Under the pieces are notes generated by a model, which did no database searches, was not told where the DNA came from, and was given only the letters and a program-made list of their open reading frames with translations. A stretch of DNA of 64,000 bases, from the IMG/VR virus record IMGVR_UViG_3300027708_002747, positions 20,682-84,681 of that record; one strand, 5' to 3'. This document shows positions 55,811-63,040 of this stretch, one piece after another. How positions within the stretch are numbered: position 1 is the stretch's first letter; every line of letters starts with the position of its first letter. Made by a program: the position numbers and the translations under genes. This stretch comes from a virus.

Positions 55811-55824
55811 ATATTTATAAATAT
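55811..55824. promoter_or_regulatory. Palindromic divergent promoter box
   Basis: ATATTTATAAATAT, the same 14 bases as at 43257-43270, serving a leftward start at 55810 and a rightward ATG at 55826. Confidence 0.5.
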
Positions 55825-55825
55825 A

Positions 55826-56446
55826 ATGAAATATATAATTAAAGAATCTCAAAAGCAAATTATCCTTGAAACAATAAATGATAGGATTAAAGAAGTTCAA
55901 GAAGATGGTGTTGAACTAACAAAAAAGATTGTAGAAGACACTAAAACTCACGTTTCAATAAACTTAAAGATGATGCTCACATGGGGAGCGGCAATCGGAG
56001 GGTTTATGGGCCCAATTATGCAATGGTTAAATGGACAGGTACCTGAGTTAACAGAAAAAGATTCATCATTAATTGCTGCCGGTATTGCGTCAGTAATATT
56101 CTTTCAAGAAAGAAGTTTTACCAAATCAATTATTAAAAAGATTAAAGAAGACGGACTTGAAGAATCATTTAAATTGGGGGCAATTAAAGCCAATCAACTT
56201 AAAACTGTTTTGGCAGGTTTTTTAAAGAGTTTGAATTTATCTGCGTTCAGTGTAACAAATATGTTAAGTTACGCATTCTTGGTTCCAATCATACCAATGA
56301 TATACGACGCTATCTCTGAAGGTATATGGGATATGAAAGATACTGAAATGTTAGTTAAATCATTATCAGCGTTTGGATTAATAACAATTTCAGGTAATTT
56401 CTTAAAACGACTTATGGATTTAATCGTTGACAGGATTACTAAATAA
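55826..56446 (+). CDS. Membrane protein with capsid-targeting-like leader
   Basis: 206 aa. Leader MKYIIKE/S with a second site IILE/T (residue 15). Membrane segments at about 50-70 (MLTWGAAIGGFMGPIMQWL), 85-100 (LIAAGIASVIFF), 145-170 (LSAFSVTNMLSYAFLVPIIP) and 180-195. A holin-like or membrane-pore role is possible; with its leader it could also be delivered from the virion. Not recognised by family. Confidence 0.6.
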   Translation: MKYIIKESQKQIILETINDRIKEVQEDGVELTKKIVEDTKTHVSINLKMMLTWGAAIGGFMGPIMQWLNGQVPELTEKDSSLIAAGIASVIFFQERSFTKSIIKKIKEDGLEESFKLGAIKANQLKTVLAGFLKSLNLSAFSVTNMLSYAFLVPIIPMIYDAISEGIWDMKDTEMLVKSLSAFGLITISGNFLKRLMDLIVDRITK

Positions 56447-56705
56447 AATCAATCTTTAATTCCAAATCAGACGTTCCTCTGAATATTCTGTGATAAGTCC
56501 CTTCAGGAATTAATAATACTTGTCCTTCAGTTAACTCTATTGGCAATTGATTATCCATTTGAAATTTCCATCCATCACCTTGTACCACTTCAATCAATCT
56601 ATCTTCTCTATCACGATGCCATTGTAGTTCACCACTATCAACATCGGATTTAAAAACTCTAATCTTTGAGGTTTCTGTTAGTTTTCTATCTTTATACGGT
56701 TTCAT
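56439..56705 (-). CDS. Cupin-like protein
   Basis: 88 aa from ATG 56705, directly after the neighbour's TAA. LQWHRDREDRLIEVVQGDGW and GQVLLIPEGTYHRIFRG are the two cupin motifs, with His/Glu as likely metal ligands. Small cupins bind sugars or small acids. Substrate unknown. Confidence 0.7.
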   Translation of the reverse strand: MKPYKDRKLTETSKIRVFKSDVDSGELQWHRDREDRLIEVVQGDGWKFQMDNQLPIELTEGQVLLIPEGTYHRIFRGTSDLELKIDFI

Positions 56706-56706
56706 A

Positions 56707-57306
56707 TTACCAAAATCCTGGATAAGTTTTACCGCCCCAGAGGTAACCAAAGCGATTGAGTCTACATGCCCAGTACCCCGCAGTTAATCTGTCTTTCTTT
56801 TTAGAACACTGATGTCTAGCCGCAAATGATTTACGAGCTTTAGGATTAGATACCTTAGCAGTTAAACCACCATGAACATCACCAAATGAAATTTTCTTAA
56901 CTCTACCTGTTGATGGGTTTTTAACATAGACAACATATTTCTTACCACCACCACTATTTCTTCTTGGTTTACCGAGTTCAACTTTCTTTCCGTTATACTC
57001 AGCTTCAGAGATAAATGTTTCTTCCATTGGAGTATCCAAATAAACTACTCTACCATTTGATAATCTAACCTGTGTTCCAAAATCAGATTCAACAAGTTCA
57101 ACATCATCTTCATTTAATTCAACCATTCCTTCGTAATATAACTCACGTGCTTCTTGAATAACGTTAAAGAATTCCTCAGAACCAAATCTGAAGATATTAT
57201 CATTTAATGGTACATCATTTGTTATATGATAATTAAGGTGTTCCGAGATAAGTGGTTTTTCCACTGATTCTGTAAGAACTTTTTTGATAAGTTTTTTGAT
57301 ATTCAT
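56707..57306 (-). CDS. Basic protein with leader and C-terminal Cys domain
   Basis: 199 aa. Leader MNIKKLIKKVLTE/S, nearly the same as those at 18775 and 19692, with a second site LISE/H (22). The last 85 residues are basic: KYVVYVKNPSTGRVKKISFG, KARKSFAARHQCSKKKDRLT and AGYWACRLNRFGYLW, a module often seen in T4-like phage virion proteins. No enzyme motif. Confidence 0.65.
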   Translation of the reverse strand: MNIKKLIKKVLTESVEKPLISEHLNYHITNDVPLNDNIFRFGSEEFFNVIQEARELYYEGMVELNEDDVELVESDFGTQVRLSNGRVVYLDTPMEETFISEAEYNGKKVELGKPRRNSGGGKKYVVYVKNPSTGRVKKISFGDVHGGLTAKVSNPKARKSFAARHQCSKKKDRLTAGYWACRLNRFGYLWGGKTYPGFW

Positions 57307-57506
57307 TTTTTACTTCGTAATAAGAAATACAACCCAAAGAACAATGCTGAAGTACAATAGAAAATTCCTGTGGTAATCCAATAAGAACTTGTGTAATCTA
57401 AGATTGCTTTGAACATTATGTCGAATCCTAGTGGATTGAAAAACATTGCGAGCATAAGGCAATAAGTGGCAACATTTTCCTTTAGAATTCGTTTCATTTT
57501 CGTCAT
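57303..57506 (-). CDS. Small two-helix membrane protein with leader
   Basis: 67 aa. MTKMKRILKE/N leader followed by two hydrophobic helices (about 12-30 and 44-62) and a basic RSKK end. Topology is holin-like, and a lysozyme is encoded 5 kb away, but the leader argues against a plain holin. Overlaps the next gene by 4 bases. Confidence 0.55.
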   Translation of the reverse strand: MTKMKRILKENVATYCLMLAMFFNPLGFDIMFKAILDYTSSYWITTGIFYCTSALFFGLYFLLRSKK

Positions 57507-57563
57507 TATCCATTAACGTGGGTTTAAAGTTTATGAACAAAGTTCATTTTATTTATAAATATA

Positions 57564-57594
57564 TTTGTGTAGACAAATATTTTGTGTATATTTG
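57564..57594 (+). promoter_or_regulatory. Host-type promoter
   Basis: TTTG at 57564-57567, 19-base spacer, TATATTTG at 57587-57594, 26 bases before the ATG of the secreted protein. Confidence 0.7.
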
Positions 57595-57620
57595 TATAAA
57601 TAATTAAATAATCAAGTCCT

Positions 57621-58052
57621 ATGAAAAACTTATTTCTTTCTCTTGTTTTGGTGATGGTTGGTTTGGTAGCTAACTCACAAGTAATTACTGTTAATGTTCA
57701 CAAAGTTCAAAATTTCAATCATTCGTCATCTATGTCAACAGTTCAAGCAAGACAATTGGATTTGATTGAATACCCAAATTATACTACTGGTGAAAATGTC
57801 TACACATTTGACTTGGATAAAAAAATTCTAACATTAAAGAATTGTAAAGGATTTTTTACGTGTAATATTATTGAAGTTAATAAAAATGAAAACATTCTTG
57901 ATTGTATTGTTTTTGATGGTGTTAGGAATGTTTTATTTATGTTAGGAGTAAATAAAAATAACGAAAGAGAGTTTTTAACTGAATTTGTTGATAATGATAA
58001 AGTATTTGGTCAATTCTCTTTAAATTCAGATTTTGATTATAGTGTAAAATAA
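57621..58052 (+). CDS. Secreted protein of unknown function
   Basis: 143 aa. MKNLFLSLVLVMVGLVANSQ is a Sec signal peptide with likely cleavage after NSQ or after Ala17, in a style usual for Flavobacteria. The mature part is beta-rich with Cys pair (CKGFFTC). It has its own host-type promoter and terminator, like an independent cargo gene. Function unknown; a periplasmic or surface effect on the host is inferred. Confidence 0.7.
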   Translation: MKNLFLSLVLVMVGLVANSQVITVNVHKVQNFNHSSSMSTVQARQLDLIEYPNYTTGENVYTFDLDKKILTLKNCKGFFTCNIIEVNKNENILDCIVFDGVRNVLFMLGVNKNNEREFLTEFVDNDKVFGQFSLNSDFDYSVK

Positions 58053-58078
58053 AAAAGAGGGTATAACCCTCTTTTTTT
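58051..58078. terminator. Bidirectional terminator
   Basis: Stem AGAGGGT/ACCCTCT with three-base ATA loop flanked by A5 and T6, overlapping the upstream stop and between convergent genes. Confidence 0.85.
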
Positions 58079-58096
58079 GTAAAAAAATTATTTAAA

Positions 58097-58717
58097 TTAA
58101 GCTTTACAAACTCCTGGAAATTTAGCTAATTGTTCTTTAAGCGCTCTTTTAGTTGCGGCTTGTAATGCTTTTTTTCCATTTTCAGCACTATTATTTCCAA
58201 AATACTTGTATAAGTAATCTAAATCTTCGGGCTTATATTTTCCATCTTTAAATCTCCATTCAGCCCCACTAACATTTGCGTCAATATTACATGTACCATT
58301 ACATAAACATTTAGTATTAAGACTTTCGTCGGCAGCAATTGATGTTAAATAATATCTAATAAAATCAAATGCCATTGACTCAGCATTATGTTTTGGATTT
58401 TCTCCACCCCCACCACCGGTTATATTTGGTTCAGATTGAGGTCTTAAACCAATAATTGCCAATGAGGATTTACTAATTGTTGGTGTGTTAGGCCACCCAA
58501 CAAACTTATTTAATGAAGTTTCGTCTTTAATTATTTCAGGTAAATAATATGTTTTACCATTTGACGTAAAACCTGCTGTAGATGTTATGGATGCTGGGGG
58601 TTGTCTTTGATTTTGTTGAACTGGTTGTTCACTTAAATAATTCTTTTTGGTTGCACTTTCATGCATTTCCAATATTCTTTGTTTTTCTTCTAAAGAAATT
58701 TCAAATAGTTTTTTCAT
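58097..58717 (-). CDS. Hypothetical protein with leader
   Basis: 206 aa from ATG 58717; an upstream in-frame ATG at 58744 touches the TATTTAT box (complement of 58735-58741). The leader has ISLEEKQRILE/M and, at residue 30, LSE/Q. A Gln/Pro-rich linker follows, and the C-terminal half has four Cys (CLCNGTC and the end) and a KRALKEQLAKFPGVCKA tail. Not recognised. Confidence 0.6.
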   Translation of the reverse strand: MKKLFEISLEEKQRILEMHESATKKNYLSEQPVQQNQRQPPASITSTAGFTSNGKTYYLPEIIKDETSLNKFVGWPNTPTISKSSLAIIGLRPQSEPNITGGGGGENPKHNAESMAFDFIRYYLTSIAADESLNTKCLCNGTCNIDANVSGAEWRFKDGKYKPEDLDYLYKYFGNNSAENGKKALQAATKRALKEQLAKFPGVCKA

Positions 58718-58789
58718 AATCTTAATTTTATTTAATAAATACATGATATTTTTAAAAAATTATATACTTATTGCCAAATAAATGAAATA

Positions 58790-58921
58790 ATGGCAGCTAA
58801 ATCAACAGGTTCAACGAAATTATCATTCGGAGTTAAAAAATCAGGTAAATCAACAAAGAAATTTACCTCAAATAAAAGAAGTAAAAATTATAAGAAGCCT
58901 TATAACGGCCATGGGAGGTAA
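58790..58921 (+). CDS. Small very basic protein (43 aa)
   Basis: Starts MAAKSTGSTKLSFGVKKSG and ends KKPYNGHGR; about one third Lys/Arg. No acidic residue is present, so it would bind nucleic acid. Its last codons contain GGGAGG, which also acts as a strong Shine-Dalgarno for the next gene, a rare sight in this window. Confidence 0.55.
   Translation: MAAKSTGSTKLSFGVKKSGKSTKKFTSNKRSKNYKKPYNGHGR
58913..58918 (+). promoter_or_regulatory. Shine-Dalgarno (GGGAGG)
   Basis: Five bases before ATG 58924; most other genes here have no such site. Confidence 0.5.
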
Positions 58922-58923
58922 AC

Positions 58924-59238
58924 ATGAAAGAATACATTAAAAAACAAATCGGAAACATCAAACAGTTTTCATTCGCAGAGATGACTTCCAATAGTTCAGG
59001 AAAGACATCAGGAAGTGGTACTGCAGGTCTTTACATCGTCTTTATTGGAGGTTTGACATTCCTTATGGGTTGTGTGGATAAAATGTTTTTAAACAAAGAT
59101 ATGGACGTTATAACACAGTCAATAATCCTTGTTGGAATTGGGGCAACTCTTTTAGGATATAGAAAATCAAAAGATAAGACAGAAGAACCTACGGTAGAAG
59201 AAGTAACAGAAACTACTGAAGAAGAAATTAACGGTTAA
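58924..59238 (+). CDS. Two-helix membrane protein
   Basis: 104 aa. Charged N-terminus (MKEYIKKQIGNIKQFSFAE), Ser/Gly linker, then hydrophobic helices at about 34-52 (AGLYIVFIGGLTFLMGC) and 62-80 (IILVGIGATLLGY), and an acidic tail. Possible membrane/holin-type role; not recognised. It overlaps the end of the convergent gene. Confidence 0.55.
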   Translation: MKEYIKKQIGNIKQFSFAEMTSNSSGKTSGSGTAGLYIVFIGGLTFLMGCVDKMFLNKDMDVITQSIILVGIGATLLGYRKSKDKTEEPTVEEVTETTEEEING

Positions 59239-59831
59239 TTCCACCAACGTTCAATATTTTCACTCAAAACTTTGAAAAGTAATTTCCTTGCCCTTTCGTG
59301 ATTGTATCTTCCGATATTCAAAGCAATTCTTGATTTAACCTCGTATGAAGTTAAGTCATCATTGTCCATTTTAAAAACATGATATTTTTTATCGGTAATA
59401 ATTTTCTTATACACCAATGGATATTTTTTGAAAAAATCATTTAAGTTTTCTTTTTTCAAACGTGTCTCCATATAATATCCACCTAAATCATCTTCAATAT
59501 CATCACCTGTTGGGACAAAGAAAAAATCTTTATCTTCATAGTCCATATACTCCATTGTATAAAACTCTTCTTGAACTTTTTCCATCAGTTTGACACACAA
59601 CATCATCCTTTTGGCATCAAGGTCAGAATTCATGTGAAAACCTTTTTCTTTAATGTACTTAGCCTGTTTCTCTAACTTAAACTTGAATACCTCAAAAATA
59701 TAATGGTCATCCCAATCACGGTCTTTCCAAATAACAGGAAACCACTTGATTAGATTACCAACAGAGGTAAAAAAGTTTCTAACAGGATTTCTAAAATATT
59801 TCCAAATAAAATCATTTATTTTTTCAATCAT
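59235..59831 (-). CDS. Hypothetical protein
   Basis: 198 aa, Trp/Tyr/Phe-rich (IWKYFRNPVRNFFTSVGNLI), with DRDWDDHYIFEVFKFKLEK and a central DDDL region. It looks like a T4-like conserved hypothetical of the kind found near structural genes, but I do not know a function. Overlaps its upstream neighbour by 4 bases. Confidence 0.55.
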   Translation of the reverse strand: MIEKINDFIWKYFRNPVRNFFTSVGNLIKWFPVIWKDRDWDDHYIFEVFKFKLEKQAKYIKEKGFHMNSDLDAKRMMLCVKLMEKVQEEFYTMEYMDYEDKDFFFVPTGDDIEDDLGGYYMETRLKKENLNDFFKKYPLVYKKIITDKKYHVFKMDNDDLTSYEVKSRIALNIGRYNHERARKLLFKVLSENIERWWN

Positions 59832-60049
59832 AACTCAAGGATTGTTTTTTTACTAACTAAATCTTTTTTTAAGGAAACAATACTACATTCAAAGTCCAAA
59901 GAATACTGTGTTAATTCTTCAGATTCTTCATACTTTTTAACATATAATTCAACCAGATTTTCTGCAGATTGAATCTGTCCGAAATGAGTTATTGAACCAA
60001 TAACTTTACGTATCCATTGAAAGTCCCTATCCATAGGACAAATATACAT
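59828..60049 (-). CDS. Small hypothetical protein
   Basis: 73 aa, mostly helical, with two Cys near the N-terminus and middle (MYICPMDRD). Not recognised. It is followed by its neighbour with a 4-base overlap. Confidence 0.5.
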   Translation of the reverse strand: MYICPMDRDFQWIRKVIGSITHFGQIQSAENLVELYVKKYEESEELTQYSLDFECSIVSLKKDLVSKKTILEL

Positions 60050-60057
60050 AATTTTTC

Positions 60058-60441
60058 TTAATTATACAATAACGCAGTTAATTGCGGATTACTTTTTTCA
60101 TACATACGTATCATAATCCCTGCTTCAGAGTTTGCGAAGTTTTCTTGAGATATGGTATTAAACCCTTGTAACTTAATATTTCTTTGACGTGCAAACTCAT
60201 GAACCCACTCGTGAGCAATTGTTCTTAAAACATCAATTAACATTCTTCCAAATGCAAGAACTTTAATTTTACCCGTAATTTCACTTCCTGTGGTCATTTT
60301 ACCAAAACGTTCACCAAGAAGTTGGATATCAACGTCTTTCTTAAGTGGAGAGTTTTTTTGACAAAATCTCAAGAAGTCCTGAATAACATCTATTTGTTCA
60401 GAACTAAGTCCACTAGATTTATCATACAAATTTACTTTCAT
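60058..60441 (-). CDS. HExxH metallopeptidase-like protein
   Basis: 127 aa. DVLRTIAHEWVHEFARQRN holds the HExxH zinc site (HEWVH). The third ligand could be the Glu in SEAGIM about 35 residues on. The small size recalls phage SprT/ImmA-type minimal zincins. Substrate unknown. A TATTTAT box (complement of 60449-60455) is 7 bases upstream. Confidence 0.7.
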   Translation of the reverse strand: MKVNLYDKSSGLSSEQIDVIQDFLRFCQKNSPLKKDVDIQLLGERFGKMTTGSEITGKIKVLAFGRMLIDVLRTIAHEWVHEFARQRNIKLQGFNTISQENFANSEAGIMIRMYEKSNPQLTALLYN

Positions 60442-60482
60442 CTTAACAATAAATATCTTATATTTCTTTTGTATATATAATT

Positions 60483-60752
60483 ATGAAAAAGAGTTTTTTT
60501 GAAAAAGTCCTAAATAAAATAAACAAACAAGACATCGACCAATGGTTTGGTGAAAATTCCGAAATCAAAGTTACGGAATTTTCTCATTCAATTAGTCAGA
60601 AAAAAAACATTTTATCAATAAAATTATACCCAACAGATTATGAATACGCTATCGAACTTTTTCCGGAAGGCTTGGAAATTCTTGTCTCCCATACTGTCAA
60701 AATTCTTTCACTTCCTGAGGATTATATATTAACAACATCAATAGAACATTAA
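60483..60752 (+). CDS. Hypothetical protein
   Basis: 89 aa; no family seen. Alternating strands in the second half (LSIKLYPTDYEYAIELFPEG). Precedes the DUF6915-like gene by 3 bases, so it forms a small operon with it. Confidence 0.5.
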   Translation: MKKSFFEKVLNKINKQDIDQWFGENSEIKVTEFSHSISQKKNILSIKLYPTDYEYAIELFPEGLEILVSHTVKILSLPEDYILTTSIEH

Positions 60753-60755
60753 ATT

Positions 60756-61109
60756 ATGCCACACCCAATCGTACACGCTAAATCCTCAGCAAAAAAATTT
60801 GGAGGAAAATGGGAAGATTATATTGAAATCCATGAATGGTTTGATAATACGAAATCATGGTATGGACATTCATTACACAGAATTTTTCGACATCATTCAG
60901 AGGGTATTTTTGAAATGGAGCAAAAATTTGGTCCGGAATTTAAAAATAGTGATGGAAAAACTGTATATACCCGTTATGTCGGTGAACAACATGTAATGGA
61001 AGATTGTAACGGATATATTCCGTCTGGAAAAGAATGGGTGTTAGCATTAGAAAATAAACAAAGACCTTTATGGATGATTAAAACCATGAAGTTAGAAATT
61101 GATGATTGA
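60756..61109 (+). CDS. DUF6915-like protein
   Basis: 117 aa. HPIVHAKSSAKKFGGKWEDY, IHEWFDNTKSW and HRIFRHHSEGIFEMEQKFG, then VGEQHVMEDCNGYIPS match the DUF6915 pattern, with many His residues that could bind metal. Function unknown. Found in phage and bacterial genomes. Confidence 0.7.
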   Translation: MPHPIVHAKSSAKKFGGKWEDYIEIHEWFDNTKSWYGHSLHRIFRHHSEGIFEMEQKFGPEFKNSDGKTVYTRYVGEQHVMEDCNGYIPSGKEWVLALENKQRPLWMIKTMKLEIDD

Positions 61110-61120
61110 TATTTATTATT

Positions 61121-61816
61121 ATGAAAGAATTATTAAATAACCCTGATACTATAAAAAAATTTAAACTTTTACATTACATCTTATTAAGTAATGGTCTTAC
61201 TCATATCAGTAATGACTTTTATATTGATTACGATGGAAATGTTGATTATCACTTTGCTCCTTGGACTGGAAGAGGTAATGCTTATGATATTATACCTAAT
61301 AAATTATTTGATTTTTTAGATAATTTTTTTGATTCTATTAAAGATAAAGTTTTAGATTCATTAGAAGGTGATGGTGATTCTAGAGCAACGGTATCATGTG
61401 AGTATTCAACAACAGATAAAACTTTTACAATTGAAGAAGGTATTCAAACTATGGGTTATGAATCATATTACCATGAGTTTGAAATTGACGAAAAAGAATT
61501 ACTTGAAGATATGGTTCAATGGAAAGAAGAAGGTAAACTTAAAATTACAGTTGATTTTAACGGTGGTGGTGATTCAGGTTATATTGACGATGTTGGATAT
61601 TACAATGACGGTAACGACAAACATGATTTATCAGCAGTTTGGGAAGATAAGTTATACAAAATCTTGGAAAAAAATCATGGTGGATGGGAAATAAATGAAG
61701 GCTCTGAGGGAACGTTCATAATTAATAATGAAAACCAAACTATAGAATTAGATTTTCGTATGAATGTTGAAGAAACTTCAACAGGTTACGAATTTACACA
61801 CCAATTTGAGTTTTAA
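61121..61816 (+). CDS. Hypothetical acidic protein
   Basis: 231 aa from ATG 61121, which follows a TATTTAT box at 61110-61116; the ATG at 61106 overlaps the box. Very acidic, beta-rich with WTGRGNAYDIIPNKLF and a long Gly-Asp middle (FNGGGDSGYIDDVGYYNDGN). Not recognised. Confidence 0.55.
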   Translation: MKELLNNPDTIKKFKLLHYILLSNGLTHISNDFYIDYDGNVDYHFAPWTGRGNAYDIIPNKLFDFLDNFFDSIKDKVLDSLEGDGDSRATVSCEYSTTDKTFTIEEGIQTMGYESYYHEFEIDEKELLEDMVQWKEEGKLKITVDFNGGGDSGYIDDVGYYNDGNDKHDLSAVWEDKLYKILEKNHGGWEINEGSEGTFIINNENQTIELDFRMNVEETSTGYEFTHQFEF

Positions 61817-62130
61817 TAAACCTGAATAGTTCTTTGTGGTCTGTCATCACCAAAGTCAGGACAGAAATAAGTATTGTTACCGTCGTGATAAATTGTTCCA
61901 CCAACTCCATTAGGAATTTTGTGTGTTTCATGGAATTTTTCATCCAAGTCAATTTGGTGATTTCCATCATGAATGATAAAACATAAGTTTTCATAACCAC
62001 ACTTATATTGTTGGTCTTTGTTCTTATGTTTCATAAACTCGTCAAAAGACATTACATATCTTGCATCTTCGTTAAGGTATCTTTTAACGATAAATTCTAA
62101 TTGGTTCTCTGTGATAATAAACTTTTTCAT
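61813..62130 (-). CDS. Small protein with capsid-targeting-like leader
   Basis: 105 aa. MKKFIITE/N and a second site RYLNE/D at residue 21. The body is beta-rich with several His/Asp (CFIIHDGNHQIDLDEKFH). Not recognised. A TATTTAT box (complement of 62136-62142) is 5 bases upstream. Confidence 0.6.
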   Translation of the reverse strand: MKKFIITENQLEFIVKRYLNEDARYVMSFDEFMKHKNKDQQYKCGYENLCFIIHDGNHQIDLDEKFHETHKIPNGVGGTIYHDGNNTYFCPDFGDDRPQRTIQVY

Positions 62131-62148
62131 ATTCTATAAATATAAGGG

Positions 62149-62898
62149 TTAAGAATAAATTCCTTGACTATAAATCTTCCATTCTTTTTGTCTTCTATCA
62201 GGATGAGTAAAATCTAAAAAATTAGATTTAACACCATTCAAAGAATTTGGATTAGTTTTTAAAGAATTACTTAATTTTGGAGCTTTTGTTGTACAACCTG
62301 CAAATCCAACTTGATAACATAATGACGATAATGCATCAACTTGATTTTGATTCAAATTAGGATACAAATTTAGTAACTTATTTGCTAATTTATCTAAGTT
62401 TGTTTTTAAAAATACTTTAGCTTTATCTTTTGTTATTGATGGGTCTTTAGGTGTTACTTTTCTACCATCAGGATAATAAACCGTACCATAACCAATTGTG
62501 GGTGTTCCTGATGGTGTTTTACCTTTTAAACAACAATCAACTTCACCCCTAACACATTTCCCACCTTTAGCATCATCATAAACACAAGGAACAAAAAACT
62601 CAATATTACCAACAAAATTAACAAGTTTGTCTGAAACACCTGTAGGTTTTTGAATACTCTTTGGTGTTTTTGTTCTTATCATCTTAAGTGCATTATCAAT
62701 AACACCTCCTGATTCTGGTTTTATTTGGTCTTTTGGTGGAGCCATAGAAGACCATTTATCCATAAAATTTGGTTCTTGGTTTGAAGGTTTATATCCCGCA
62801 ATTTTATTAATATCATCAAAAACTGATTGCTCATTAATATTTGGATTTAAACCCATCATTGATTTTATCTTACTAACTTCAGTTAATAAATTTCTCAT
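62149..62898 (-). CDS. GH24-like lysozyme with leader
   Basis: 249 aa. Residues 1-23 contain MRNLLTE/V and NINE/Q. The GH24 lysozyme domain spans about 85-249: NIEFFVPCVYDDA (catalytic Glu), GTPTIGYGTVY and NQNQVDALSSLCYQVG are its marks. Cys residues (CCLKGK, CTTK) may form disulfides, so it is probably built to work outside the cytoplasm. It has no signal peptide. A leader plus lysozyme suggests a virion-borne enzyme rather than a classical endolysin. Two TATTTAT boxes precede it (complement of 62903-62909 and 62917-62923). Confidence 0.78.
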   Translation of the reverse strand: MRNLLTEVSKIKSMMGLNPNINEQSVFDDINKIAGYKPSNQEPNFMDKWSSMAPPKDQIKPESGGVIDNALKMIRTKTPKSIQKPTGVSDKLVNFVGNIEFFVPCVYDDAKGGKCVRGEVDCCLKGKTPSGTPTIGYGTVYYPDGRKVTPKDPSITKDKAKVFLKTNLDKLANKLLNLYPNLNQNQVDALSSLCYQVGFAGCTTKAPKLSNSLKTNPNSLNGVKSNFLDFTHPDRRQKEWKIYSQGIYS

Positions 62899-62971
62899 AC
62901 TGATAAATACTTTTTAATAAATATTTTGCTAATGTTGATTATTTTTAATAAAGAGCATATATTTAATTTTA

Positions 62972-63040
62972 ATGATAACAAAAAAAGTTAAAACAAAACT
63001 ACGAAATTTAAATAACAATAATATTTTTAAGAAATCCTGA
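62972..63040 (+). CDS. Possible micro-ORF (22 aa)
   Basis: ATG to TGA, basic (MITKKVKTKLRNLNNNNIF plus KKS). It ends within the stem of the terminator at 63033-63060. Could be a tiny protein or only part of a short RNA. Confidence 0.25.
   Translation: MITKKVKTKLRNLNNNNIFKKS

Noticed and set aside
57310-57540. Overlapping 76-aa leftward frame
   Set aside because: It overlaps the small membrane protein in another frame, has no leader or membrane features, and would not couple with the downstream gene.
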